A DNA stretch of 33,493 nt, taken from positions 1-33,493 of IMG/VR virus record IMGVR_UViG_3300020172_003222. The stretch is one strand, 5' to 3'. Position numbers and translations under genes: made by a program. This DNA is from a virus. Each line of letters begins with the position of its first letter. The stretch's first letter is position 1. Shown piece after piece: positions 5,990 to 13,359 of the stretch. The notes beneath the pieces were generated by a model, which did not search any database, had not been told where the DNA came from, and saw only the letters and a program-made list of their open reading frames with translations.

Positions 5990-8237
5990 TTTCGTCTATT
6001 CTGTGAGTTGTGTCTGTGTTAGCAATTGGCTGAAATGTAAATTCTTTATCATGAAAATCAATTACAACGGTGCTCAGCGGGGCAATTTTGTCAAACAGTA
6101 TACGCTTACTCAATGGTACTTTGATAAAATCATTGATTTTTCTTTGTAAAGGTCTTGCTCCCATCTTGGGATCAAACCCTTGATTAACCAATTCATCAAC
6201 AGCAGATTCAGTTAGTCTAACACGTAACTGCTTGTCTGTCAACAAGTCATTTAATTCACCAATGAACTTGCTGACAATCTTACGCATACTTAGGTCATCA
6301 AGTTTAGCAAACTTAACAATACCATCTAAGCGATTACGGAATTCAGGTTTAAAGAAGTCCTTAACTGCTTTGTCATCTTCGCCAGACTTCTGTAGTTCTT
6401 TGGTAAATCCAATTGTGTTACGTTCATTGTCTGCAGCGCCAAGATTACTGGTTAGAATGACAATGGCATTACGGCAGTCAGCTTTCTTACCGTTACTGCT
6501 AGTAATAGTACCTTCGTCCATCATTTGTAGTAAAATATTACTAACATCAGGGTGCGCTTTTTCAATTTCATCCATCAATATAATACAGTTGGGATTTTTT
6601 TCAATGTCACTGATTAGTAATCCGCCGCCAAGATTACCATCTTCGTAGCCCACATATCCCGGGGGTGCACCAATAAGTTTGGCTACAGTGTGCTTTTCTT
6701 GATATTCACTCATGTCATAGCGCAACAACTTCATGCCAAGATTCTCTGCCAGCAACTTTGCTAGTTCTGTTTTACCAGTACCAGTTGGTCCCAGGAACAA
6801 GAAGTTACCAATTGGCTTGCTCAATGATTTTAATCCTGCACGACTGACATATATTTTTTCTAGTACAGTATCTACGGCAGTATCTTGTCCGTACAGTCGA
6901 TCTTTAACATTTACCTCCAGGCTTTCGATTCCTTTGGCACCTTCGGTATTTCCAATTTGTTCAACAGGAATCCTAGTTAGTCTACTAATAGTATTAATGA
7001 TAACAGCACGATCCACAGTCCAAATAGCATTTTTAATCTTTAACTTAGCACAGGAAGCATCTATTAGATCAATTGCTTTATCTGGAAGCTTTTTATCTGT
7101 TTGATAACGCACACTTAGTTCAACTGCTGCGTCAATAGCATCGTCAGTAATACTACCGCCATGGAATTTTTCAAAGTTTAATCTAAGTCCATACAGGATT
7201 TCTTTGGCTATATCGGAACTAGGTTCGTCAATTGTAACACGCTGGAAACGGCGCATCAATGCACGATCCTTTTCAAAGCTCTGGCTGTATTCTTCCCATG
7301 TAGTACTTGCAATAACTTTAATGCGGCCTTTGCTTAATGCAGGCTTAATCATGTTACTAAAGTCTACACTGCTTTGATTACCTGCACCTGCACCCCGCAT
7401 CTGATGTGCTTCATCAATGAATAAAATACATTTACCTTTGACATTTAGTGCTGCAAGAATTTCGTGAATCTTTTCTTCAAAGTCGCCGCGGTACTTGCTG
7501 CCTGCAAGTAAACTGCTAATGTCAAGATTGTATACAGTATAGTCTAGTAGATATTCTGGTACCATTTTTAATACAATGGCCAAAGCCAATCCCTCGGCAA
7601 TGGCAGTTTTACCTACACCAGGATCGCCAACCATCAATACGTTACTTTTATTTCTACGTGCCAGAACTTCTACAATCTCGCTAGTTTCACCAGCCCGACC
7701 AATAACAGGATCTATTTTACCCTCTTCGGCCTGTTTGTTTAAGTTATCGCAGTAGTGTTCTAATATTTTGTCAGCTTGGCCTGCACTGGCCACAGCCTTG
7801 CTTGCGTCACTCTTGTATCCTTTGTTGTACATTTCGGCAAGTTGATTTCGATCTAGGCCGTATTTGATCATGAAATAATGTGAATAACTATTTGTTTCGG
7901 CATGCACACTCACAAATAAATCCATTAGTTGTAGATGTGTCCTTCCACTAAACAAAACCTGAGTAAGAGCACGATTAAACACTCGCTCAAGAGCATGTGT
8001 TTTCTTTGGATCACCATTGGTTGATATTAGGTATACTTGTTCTATTAAATAGTCGTTTAAGTCAGTCTCTAATCCTTGGACGTCGGTACCAAAAGAAATC
8101 AAAAATTCTTTAAAGGGTTCGTAACGTACCATGGATAAAAATACATGTTCTAAAGTTACATACTCATGACTTAGTTGACGAGCTATATCTGTAGATTCCT
8201 GTACAATATGATCTATTTCTGGATTGGTCTGTAACAT
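5958..8237 (-). CDS. clpA: ClpA-like AAA+ unfoldase
   Basis: 759 residues, the same length as bacterial ClpA (about 758). An N-domain (1-145) is followed by two AAA+ modules: D1 with Walker A GDPGVGKT (204-211), Walker B LFIDEA (about 272-277); D2 with Walker A GPTGTGKT (483-490), pore loop GYVG (527-530), Walker B ILMDE (about 553-557) and sensor-2 GARPL (693-697). There is no ClpB-type middle domain, and an IGF tripeptide (609-611) sits where ClpA/ClpX carry the loop that docks on ClpP. It should therefore unfold proteins and could feed host ClpP; no ClpP gene is in the window. Directly downstream of dnaJ. No ribosome site is visible; a late-type box AATAAATA ends five bases from the ATG. 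Confidence 0.95.
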   Translation of the reverse strand: MLQTNPEIDHIVQESTDIARQLSHEYVTLEHVFLSMVRYEPFKEFLISFGTDVQGLETDLNDYLIEQVYLISTNGDPKKTHALERVFNRALTQVLFSGRTHLQLMDLFVSVHAETNSYSHYFMIKYGLDRNQLAEMYNKGYKSDASKAVASAGQADKILEHYCDNLNKQAEEGKIDPVIGRAGETSEIVEVLARRNKSNVLMVGDPGVGKTAIAEGLALAIVLKMVPEYLLDYTVYNLDISSLLAGSKYRGDFEEKIHEILAALNVKGKCILFIDEAHQMRGAGAGNQSSVDFSNMIKPALSKGRIKVIASTTWEEYSQSFEKDRALMRRFQRVTIDEPSSDIAKEILYGLRLNFEKFHGGSITDDAIDAAVELSVRYQTDKKLPDKAIDLIDASCAKLKIKNAIWTVDRAVIINTISRLTRIPVEQIGNTEGAKGIESLEVNVKDRLYGQDTAVDTVLEKIYVSRAGLKSLSKPIGNFLFLGPTGTGKTELAKLLAENLGMKLLRYDMSEYQEKHTVAKLIGAPPGYVGYEDGNLGGGLLISDIEKNPNCIILMDEIEKAHPDVSNILLQMMDEGTITSSNGKKADCRNAIVILTSNLGAADNERNTIGFTKELQKSGEDDKAVKDFFKPEFRNRLDGIVKFAKLDDLSMRKIVSKFIGELNDLLTDKQLRVRLTESAVDELVNQGFDPKMGARPLQRKINDFIKVPLSKRILFDKIAPLSTVVIDFHDKEFTFQPIANTDTTHRIDENGYIVLEEPI

Positions 8238-8242
8238 AAAGA

Positions 8243-8250
8243 TATTTATT
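8243..8250 (-). promoter_or_regulatory. T4-late-type box AATAAATA placed for a leaderless clpA message
   Basis: Minus strand AATAAATATCTTTATG. With the T4 late spacing (+1 six bases after the box) the first transcribed base is the A of the ATG at 8237. No Shine-Dalgarno-like run is present. Confidence 0.5.
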
Positions 8251-8265
8251 AGGTTGTTGGTGGAA

Positions 8266-9123
8266 TTAAATGGTACGTAGAATTTCTAGCTGATTGCTGG
8301 TTAAGTCTGTTGGAACAATTAAGTTAACAACCACGATCAATGACCCACGGTGATTTTGATTCATCAAGTACAACCCTTGTTGAGGAATTCTAAATTTGGT
8401 ATTGTTTTGTGTACCCGGTGGCATAGTAATAGTAAACTTTTTACCATCAAGGCCTTCAACAAAAATATCATGCCCAGTTATTGCATAGATGCAATTAACA
8501 TCAACTGTTTTAACTAAGTCTATGTTGTCAACATAGAAATTTGGATTGCCTTCGACGTGTAATCTAATATATAAATCACCACGAGCCAAAGTGGCAAAAA
8601 AGTTATCACCCAGGCCCGGATACTTGATTGTACTGTTGGGTCGAACTCCTCTAGGTATCTGTACTTCTACGGTACTGCGTTCTCCGTTGGTAGTCTGAAC
8701 ACTGATAGTTTTTGTTTGAGCATCTAAGGTACTAGCCAAGGAAACAACTACATCAACCTGCATGTCTTTGTTTTTTCTTGGCTGTCTGAACTGTGCAAAT
8801 GGATCTCCGTGTGCTGCAAAACCTGGACCAAAACTGAATCCAAAGTTACGTAACATCTCCTCCATGTGCCGAGGCATTCCGTCACCGCCAACATCTTGTC
8901 CGTTTACACTAAAATGAAATCCACCGTGTCCGCGACGTTCGCCATCATACTGAGCACGTTTTTGCTCGTCACCGATTGCGTCATAGGCCGCTTGTATTTG
9001 CTGGAATTGATTTGTGTCGCCGCCCTTGTCGGGGTGATGTTGATTGGCTAATTTACGATAGGCCTTTTTAATTTCATCCAGACTGGCAGACTCAGGAACT
9101 CCTAAGGTATCATAGTGTGTCAT
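8266..9123 (-). CDS. DnaJ-family co-chaperone (CbpA-like, type II)
   Basis: 285 residues. J domain at 1-70 with the HPD motif at 30-32 (HHPDKGG), which stimulates Hsp70 ATPase. A short Gly/Phe-rich linker (about 65-115) follows, then a CbpA-type C-terminal peptide-binding region (about 120-275). The zinc-finger cysteines of full DnaJ are absent. It would recruit host DnaK, perhaps for virion assembly or to work with the ClpA-like protein encoded 28 bases downstream. The start follows the DnaJ family pattern (MTHYDTLGV). It has no ribosome site; the promoter at 9130-9158 puts +1 on the ATG. Confidence 0.93.
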   Translation of the reverse strand: MTHYDTLGVPESASLDEIKKAYRKLANQHHPDKGGDTNQFQQIQAAYDAIGDEQKRAQYDGERRGHGGFHFSVNGQDVGGDGMPRHMEEMLRNFGFSFGPGFAAHGDPFAQFRQPRKNKDMQVDVVVSLASTLDAQTKTISVQTTNGERSTVEVQIPRGVRPNSTIKYPGLGDNFFATLARGDLYIRLHVEGNPNFYVDNIDLVKTVDVNCIYAITGHDIFVEGLDGKKFTITMPPGTQNNTKFRIPQQGLYLMNQNHRGSLIVVVNLIVPTDLTSNQLEILRTI

Positions 9124-9129
9124 AGTAAT

Positions 9130-9158
9130 ATTATATAGTATAAATGAAATACGGTCAA
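9130..9158 (-). promoter_or_regulatory. Sigma70-type promoter of dnaJ (TTGACC-17-TATAAT)
   Basis: The -35 TTGACC is at 9153-9158 and the -10 TATAAT at 9130-9135, separated by exactly 17 bases. The predicted +1, seven bases after the -10, is 9123, the A of the dnaJ ATG. The -35 lies in the 3' arm of a perfect inverted repeat (9150-9178). Confidence 0.75.
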
Positions 9159-9178
9159 TACTTTTGGCATTGACCGTA
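9150..9178 (-). terminator. Perfect 10-bp inverted repeat, terminator or operator
   Basis: TACGGTCAAT and ATTGACCGTA form a perfect 10-base stem with a 9-base loop. On the minus strand it is followed by TTTCATTT, a poor U-tract, so it is a weak terminator after the gene at 9197-9385, or a binding site overlapping the dnaJ -35. Confidence 0.55.
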
Positions 9179-9196
9179 CGATTGAGTTACAGCGTA

Positions 9197-9385
9197 TTAC
9201 TTCTTCTTACCATCTGGAATTGCAGTGCCTTCAAGTTTCTTGTGAACCTTGATAGTTTTGCAAACTTCTTTTTCCTTCTTGGTTTTTGGATCCATTTGCT
9301 TTACGCAGGCTTTTTTAGTTTCTGCTTCGGCATATACTGCTGTGGTTGCAAATAAACCAATCATAATTGCTAATAGATATTTCAT
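9197..9385 (-). CDS. Small secreted basic protein (62 aa)
   Basis: A Sec signal peptide (MKYLLAIMIGLFATTAVYA, cleavage after A-Y-A-type site near residue 19) leaves a mature lysine-rich peptide of about 43 residues with two cysteines (in ACVKQ and EVCKT) that could form one disulphide in the periplasm. It has no lipobox. The start overlaps the stop of the upstream holin-like gene by four bases (ATGA); ribosome site AAGGAAGAG. Its place at the end of the lysis block suggests an envelope role, but the function is unknown. Confidence 0.75.
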   Translation of the reverse strand: MKYLLAIMIGLFATTAVYAEAETKKACVKQMDPKTKKEKEVCKTIKVHKKLEGTAIPDGKKK

Positions 9386-9609
9386 TTTTTCTCTTCCTTT
9401 TTAATAAATTTTTCTGCAGATGTAAATCCCAATCCACCAATTACAATATACATCATTGTGTCAATGGTAGGTTGACTCACTTTCATACCATAGAACAATT
9501 CAGTAATAAAACTAGTACCAAGTAATAAAAAAGCCAAAAAGGCAATAGTCCTTTTACTACTAGGATTACTATCGCCTTCTGCTTTTAGCATATCAGTCAT
9601 AAAGCTCAT
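9382..9609 (-). CDS. Small membrane protein, holin candidate
   Basis: 75 residues with two predicted membrane segments (about 21-41, TIAFLAFLLLGTSFITELFYG, and about 48-65) joined by a short loop, an N-terminal polar stretch and a charged tail ending KKEEKK. This is the layout of class II holins, which permeabilise the inner membrane and release the endolysin. The GH19 endolysin gene is 0.7 kb upstream in the same transcript. Strong ribosome site AAGGAAAAT. The neighbouring 148-residue membrane protein is an alternative holin. Confidence 0.6.
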   Translation of the reverse strand: MSFMTDMLKAEGDSNPSSKRTIAFLAFLLLGTSFITELFYGMKVSQPTIDTMMYIVIGGLGFTSAEKFIKKEEKK

Positions 9610-9621
9610 ATTTTATTTTCC

Positions 9622-10068
9622 TTAAATTTCTGGAAAAGCTGGCTGAGTTGGAGCTGGCTTGCCATTTACTATTTGTACTGCATCATTAGTTGGTGCTGCT
9701 GCCATTGCTGGTGCTGGACTAAAGCTAGGTGCCGGTGCAGCCATAGGAGGCGGTGGGGGTGGTGTGTACGGTTTAGTTGCAGCATCAATCGCTTTACCAC
9801 GCAAATCTTTGTCATCACCGGCCAACATGATACCTGACAATGTACCAGTCAAGAATGTAGCAACGGGAATAATAAGCTCAAAGAACTTGTTATCAACCGG
9901 ACTCATTCCGTTCATGGGTTGTGTAACAAAAATCAAACTGAACAAAACAACAAACACAATACCAAATAGTGTTAAACCTAAGATGATACCGATGAAAAAC
10001 TTCAATCGTGCATTTAGTTCATCGGTTGTGTACTTCTCTCCTGACCATAATTGTTGAATCATTTGCAA
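9622..10068 (-). CDS. Membrane protein with proline/alanine-rich tail, second holin candidate
   Basis: 148 residues. Two hydrophobic segments (about 23-50, FFIGIILGLTLFGIVFVVLF, and about 62-82) are followed by a hydrophilic region and a Pro/Ala-rich tail (TPPPPPPMAAPAPSF and onward), probably extended. It could be a holin, antiholin or membrane anchor in the lysis block. Ribosome site AAAGGAGAT at ideal spacing; the start overlaps the upstream lipoprotein gene by 10 bases. Confidence 0.65.
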   Translation of the reverse strand: MQMIQQLWSGEKYTTDELNARLKFFIGIILGLTLFGIVFVVLFSLIFVTQPMNGMSPVDNKFFELIIPVATFLTGTLSGIMLAGDDKDLRGKAIDAATKPYTPPPPPPMAAPAPSFSPAPAMAAAPTNDAVQIVNGKPAPTQPAFPEI

Positions 10069-10304
10069 TCTCCTTTAGATGTATTTTTTTGTGGTGCTTG
10101 TAGTGGTACCACAGGTTGAATAGGGTTACCTGCTTTATCTTTTTGGTAGTGTTGTAAGTCTTCGGGGCAAGTTCCGTTCGCACTACAGAACGGTTTCTTA
10201 CACTCTTGGCTGTCCCAGTTATTTGGATCCTGGCAAGGATACCGATAGCGTTCATTACATGCCATGAGAGCGAAAGGTAATACTAGAAGTAGTAGATATT
10301 TCAT
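10059..10304 (-). CDS. Small lipoprotein (81 aa)
   Basis: A signal sequence MKYLLLLVLPFALMAC with lipobox L-M-A-C, lipidated on Cys16, predicts an envelope lipoprotein. The mature part has several cysteines (YPC, KKPFC, GTC) that suggest two disulphides, followed by a short hydrophilic tail. Lies between the endolysin and a holin candidate. It is not the best o-spanin candidate, because the classical adjacent pair is at 11487-12199. Role unknown. Confidence 0.7.
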   Translation of the reverse strand: MKYLLLLVLPFALMACNERYRYPCQDPNNWDSQECKKPFCSANGTCPEDLQHYQKDKAGNPIQPVVPLQAPQKNTSKGDCK

Positions 10305-10305
10305 A

Positions 10306-10920
10306 TTATGCCCCTAACACATGCAACATGTGATTGTAATGCTTGATACGATCATCCAGGCCAATATAACCACCGTTAATCTTTTTGGTCATTTGCTTGA
10401 TATCACCAGCATCGGCTTCTTTGTTTAAGTTGTTACTTTCCCAGAACCAACATGCTGATTGTGCAGCACCTTCGAATGTTTCCAAGTATGCACTGGCTTC
10501 TTCGGGTTTGACTTCAATACTGGCAGCAAACCATTCATAGTTTGTCTTGCCGGTCAATTGAATTAGGCCACGCCCACGATATTTAAAGCCATCGCCCGAG
10601 GCTTCGTCTCCGTTGCCCATACGATTCGCATAGATTTTATTTGCAATCTTTGCAGGTTGCTTTTCATAAGCTTTAGCAGTAGACATGTCTGAAAAATATT
10701 TTGCAAATATTTTCATTAGACTTTCTGCTTTATAATTCAAGTTCTCGGACAAAAACTTAAATCCGCCTGATTCATGAGCACACTGAGCGACGAATGCTGC
10801 TACACGCTTGGGTGTGTTAATTTCATAATCAGGTAATAGTTGATTAAGAGCCTCAACCCAATGGTCAGCATACGGAATACCTGGAACCATTTCTTTTAAT
10901 TGACTTACCGTTAATTGCAT
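10306..10920 (-). CDS. GH19-family endolysin (chitinase/lysozyme-like)
   Basis: 204 residues, a complete glycoside hydrolase 19 domain. CAHESGGF (47-54) holds the catalytic acid E50; a second catalytic Glu is probably E59 (SENLNY). GDGFKYRGRGLIQLTGKTNY (about 109-128) is the GH19 substrate-groove signature. Phage GH19 enzymes cleave the glycan strand of peptidoglycan at the end of infection. There is no signal peptide, so a holin is needed for release. Ribosome site AAAGGAGATGAA. Centre of the lysis block. Confidence 0.92.
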   Translation of the reverse strand: MQLTVSQLKEMVPGIPYADHWVEALNQLLPDYEINTPKRVAAFVAQCAHESGGFKFLSENLNYKAESLMKIFAKYFSDMSTAKAYEKQPAKIANKIYANRMGNGDEASGDGFKYRGRGLIQLTGKTNYEWFAASIEVKPEEASAYLETFEGAAQSACWFWESNNLNKEADAGDIKQMTKKINGGYIGLDDRIKHYNHMLHVLGA

Positions 10921-10934
10921 TTCATCTCCTTTTA

Positions 10935-11123
10935 TTAAACTACTGCCATCGCTACATTACATGCCTGTACAATATACCTAAACATTTCTTCATTGCCTGC
11001 ACATTCCTGTGCAGCCTGAATGTCTCTTACTTCCTGCAACATGTAATCACGTTCATCTTTGGTTATATTACCAAATTGATATTCTAATTGTATATTTTGT
11101 ATCGTTTGTTCTAGTGGATGCAT
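10935..11123 (-). CDS. Small hypothetical protein conserved in T4-like phages
   Basis: 62 residues, predicted all-helical, pattern MHPLEQTIQNIQLEYQFGNI then KDERDYMLQEVRDI and a C-terminal MFRYIVQACNVAMAVV helix. I recall similar short ORFs in marine T4-like phages but no function. Ribosome site AAAGGGAGAT. Between the endolysin and a lipoprotein gene, one base from the latter. Confidence 0.7.
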   Translation of the reverse strand: MHPLEQTIQNIQLEYQFGNITKDERDYMLQEVRDIQAAQECAGNEEMFRYIVQACNVAMAVV

Positions 11124-11124
11124 T

Positions 11125-11490
11125 TTATCTCCCTTTCCATGCAGACTTTGCTGCTTCTATTCTTTGTGCGGCGGTCTTCTTGCCTAGTTCACAGAACGTC
11201 TTACTGCCACCGTGACTCATACGTTCTGCATGATTTAACAATCCTTTGAGATTGTCTGCTTGAGGATCACCACGCCATGCTGCTGAGCGGGATAAATGAT
11301 TTGATACTTCTACTACTTGACTCCAGTCTGGCTGACCGCAATCAATCATTTCAACTGCAATACTTAGAGTTACTAAATGATCAAACATTACCGGATCATG
11401 ATCTCTTGGCCAGTATTTCTTAACTGTGTCCACTGTAGCACAGCCTGATAATGCGATTGCTAATGCAGCGATAGTTATTATTTTTTTCAT
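11125..11490 (-). CDS. Lipoprotein (121 aa)
   Basis: MKKIITIAALAIALSGC is a signal peptide with lipobox L-S-G-C (Cys17). The mature 105 residues are mainly helical with two cysteines (IDCGQPD and TFCELGK). The start overlaps the previous gene by four bases (ATGA), so it is probably translated by coupling with the o-spanin candidate. An outer-membrane lipoprotein of the lysis block; not assigned to a family. Confidence 0.75.
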   Translation of the reverse strand: MKKIITIAALAIALSGCATVDTVKKYWPRDHDPVMFDHLVTLSIAVEMIDCGQPDWSQVVEVSNHLSRSAAWRGDPQADNLKGLLNHAERMSHGGSKTFCELGKKTAAQRIEAAKSAWKGR

Positions 11491-11750
11491 TTTACGCTAT
11501 CAAAGTTTTCTTTTTGTTTAATGTACCACTCTTTCCACATCTCGTAACGTTGTACAAGTTCTCTATACTTGCCGTAGTTGTCTGCGGAGTTAGAAATTAA
11601 CTTATCTAAGTCGGTTGTATTTGATGGAAGTGGTTCTAGTATAGGTGCAGGTTCAAACATAAATGGATCTGCATCAGGAAATTTACGTTTAACAGGAACA
11701 GCGGTTGTACAGGCAGCAAGGAACACAGTTAACAGTAATAAATATCTCAT
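11487..11750 (-). CDS. Outer-membrane lipoprotein, o-spanin candidate
   Basis: 87 residues. MRYLLLLTVFLAAC has lipobox L-A-A-C (Cys14). A proline-rich segment (ADPFMFEPAPILEPLPSN, about 26-44) precedes a helix ending in KQKENFDSVK. Small size, lipidation, proline-rich linker and a four-base overlap with the upstream two-membrane-segment coiled-coil gene match the i-spanin/o-spanin layout used by phages of Gram-negative hosts to fuse the two membranes after endolysin action. The assignment rests on architecture, not on homology. Confidence 0.65.
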   Translation of the reverse strand: MRYLLLLTVFLAACTTAVPVKRKFPDADPFMFEPAPILEPLPSNTTDLDKLISNSADNYGKYRELVQRYEMWKEWYIKQKENFDSVK

Positions 11751-12199
11751 TTGCTGTCCTCTGCAGGTCCTGTGACGCCTTTGTTATACATTTCAACTGC
11801 TGTAGGATTTAACTTACAGCCTTCGTTGATAATTTCGCGTTTAATTTCAATTTCTTTCTTGATAACTTCAACTCCGCGTTTAACTATAAGTATCTTGTCC
11901 TTGTATTTTGTTACTATTTCTTTAGTGATTACGGGAGCCTTTTCCTCAGACTTTCTAATTTCTTCTTGTAGTCGTTCAGTTTCTCCACGCCACCACATTT
12001 CAGTACTATACCCGCCGTACCAGTACACGCCAGCAGTCAGCAACAGAATAGATAAAATCTGTATAGGTGTTCTATAGATGTTTATAAAGGGAATGAAACG
12101 AATTACGTAGCTGATAATAACACCAGCAACGCCTAGGGCTATTGCTGCGTAAACTACGTATAAAATAAAACTATCTGGTAAAAAGTGTAGTACCCACAT
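11747..12199 (-). CDS. Membrane protein with coiled coil, i-spanin candidate
   Basis: 150 residues. Two hydrophobic segments (about 9-31 and 44-62) are followed by a long charged heptad region (about 73-123, rich in K, E and I) with a single late Cys. The coiled-coil periplasmic part and the overlapping lipoprotein gene downstream fit an inner-membrane spanin; the second membrane segment is unusual for Rz-type proteins. First gene of the lysis block, with its own late-type box (12218-12225) and a hairpin covering its ribosome site (12201-12217). Confidence 0.65.
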   Translation of the reverse strand: MWVLHFLPDSFILYVVYAAIALGVAGVIISYVIRFIPFINIYRTPIQILSILLLTAGVYWYGGYSTEMWWRGETERLQEEIRKSEEKAPVITKEIVTKYKDKILIVKRGVEVIKKEIEIKREIINEGCKLNPTAVEMYNKGVTGPAEDSK

Positions 12200-12200
12200 A

Positions 12201-12217
12201 CTGTATCCTCGATACAG
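12201..12217 (-). promoter_or_regulatory. Hairpin covering the i-spanin ribosome site
   Basis: CTGTATC, GAG, GATACAG on the minus strand: a perfect 7-bp stem with a 3-base loop. The Shine-Dalgarno GAGGA sits in the loop and 3' arm, and the ATG is two bases further on. A transcript from the late box at 12218-12225 would start at about 12212 and lack five of the seven 5'-arm bases. Confidence 0.7.
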
Positions 12218-12225
12218 TATTTATG
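12218..12225 (-). promoter_or_regulatory. T4-late-type promoter box CATAAATA
   Basis: Minus strand CATAAATACTG, against T4 TATAAATACT. The predicted start falls inside the 5' arm of the hairpin at 12201-12217 and gives a 13-base leader. Confidence 0.65.
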
Positions 12226-12231
12226 GGCAAA

Positions 12232-12783
12232 TTAGAGAATTCCGGCCAAGGAGCGTAAATTTTGTGTAAAATCGTTCTTGGGTGCTTTGGTTGTTACAGC
12301 AACACCAGCTGCTGTACGCATTTCGTCTAGTTCTTTAGTACCAAATCTGCGTAGATAATCTTGCGAAGTTAACGGAACATTATTGCGTATATCGTCGGCA
12401 GTAACTTCAAATTCTTCAGTACTTGATCTAAACATCAAACGCCAGTCTGATATTTTTTGTTCTGTTAAATTCATAACATCTTCTAGCATAGTAACTACAT
12501 CATCAGGGACACTCTGAGTTCTGTCGCATTCAACAAAAACAAGATAATCGCCATCATCCATTTCACCAGAACTAACATCAGCATCAATGACCCATTCGTA
12601 ACCTTTTTCAATGAAGTTTACTAAGTCTTCTGCAGGTTCACGCCCGGTAATTTTAAAGCTCAGTACCACGATATCTTCATCGCGTCCCATTTTACTTTTA
12701 TATGCGTCAATGTGTAGTTCAGGATGAACTAAACGCTTAAGATCAGAATGCTCTAGACCTTCATTGATATTAGAATCCTGCAT
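12232..12783 (-). CDS. Conserved T4-like phage protein, possible virion protein
   Basis: 183 residues from the ATG at 12783, chosen because AAGGACAGC lies at ideal distance; the in-frame ATG at 12906 would add 41 residues that lie wholly inside the previous gene. LKRLVHPELHIDAYKSKMGR (about 15-34) and SFKITGREPAEDLVNFIEKG are conserved, as I recall, in cyanophage and other marine T4-like proteins of unknown function. Acidic, mixed alpha/beta, with a helical C-terminus. It overlaps the upstream gene by 14 bases and is probably co-expressed with it. Confidence 0.8.
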   Translation of the reverse strand: MQDSNINEGLEHSDLKRLVHPELHIDAYKSKMGRDEDIVVLSFKITGREPAEDLVNFIEKGYEWVIDADVSSGEMDDGDYLVFVECDRTQSVPDDVVTMLEDVMNLTEQKISDWRLMFRSSTEEFEVTADDIRNNVPLTSQDYLRRFGTKELDEMRTAAGVAVTTKAPKNDFTQNLRSLAGIL

Positions 12784-13342
12784 TTTGCTGTCCTTGCGAA
12801 GTAGATTCAATTCCTTGTGCTGCATCTGTTGGAGCAGCACTATCAGTTTTGTACATATTCTCATCTGCACCAGTTTCGTAGCTTTGCTCAATATCTTCGG
12901 CGTCAACAGTACCGGATTCTAGCTCTAAGCTGCCTTGATTAATTTCTTGCATTAGCTGCTTGGGCATTACAATTTCCACTAGCCAGACCGGGACTCGAGC
13001 TTGTTTAGCTACTTTAGTGCCAGGTTTAAAATCGTCAGGATCTTTAACTTTGATAGGGTATTGTAAATGATCTTTTTTATAACGGATTTCACAGCCGTAA
13101 TCTAGTAGACGTTCTCCACCGCGTGGATCAGGCATGAGTTTATAAGGCCACATGAACGTACAAGCAACAAAGTACTTTTCGTATACGGGTCCTTGTACTA
13201 GCTCTCCGCGTTTCCAATTGTCAAACGCATAGACATCTAATTCGTCAATTACACGTTCAAAATCCAAAAGGCTGTTTATTGCACTATCTGTCATTGAGAT
13301 AGTTTTAATGTTTTCAATTATGTCTTTAATATCTGTAGCCAT
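12770..13342 (-). CDS. Conserved T4-like phage protein of unknown function
   Basis: 190 residues. A helical N-terminus is followed by a conserved core (LDFERVIDELDVYAFDNWKR, about 26-45, then GPVYEKYFVACTFMWPYKLM and DPRGGERLLDYGCEIRYKKD) familiar from marine T4-like phages. The C-terminal 45 residues are Q/S/T/D-rich and probably disordered. No catalytic motif. Ribosome site AGAGATTACC, with a GGTAAATA late-type box at 13361-13368. Always paired, in what I recall, with a protein like the one downstream. Confidence 0.8.
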   Translation of the reverse strand: MATDIKDIIENIKTISMTDSAINSLLDFERVIDELDVYAFDNWKRGELVQGPVYEKYFVACTFMWPYKLMPDPRGGERLLDYGCEIRYKKDHLQYPIKVKDPDDFKPGTKVAKQARVPVWLVEIVMPKQLMQEINQGSLELESGTVDAEDIEQSYETGADENMYKTDSAAPTDAAQGIESTSQGQQNAGF

Positions 13343-13359
13343 GGTAATCTCTATATTAG

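Noticed and set aside
6232-7104. Plus-strand open frames of 120-140 codons
   Set aside because: They lie opposite the intact clpA-like gene, with no ribosome site or known family.
12784-12906. Extended start for the protein at 12232-12783
   Set aside because: It would sit inside the previous gene without a ribosome site, while ATG 12783 has AAGGA at ideal spacing.
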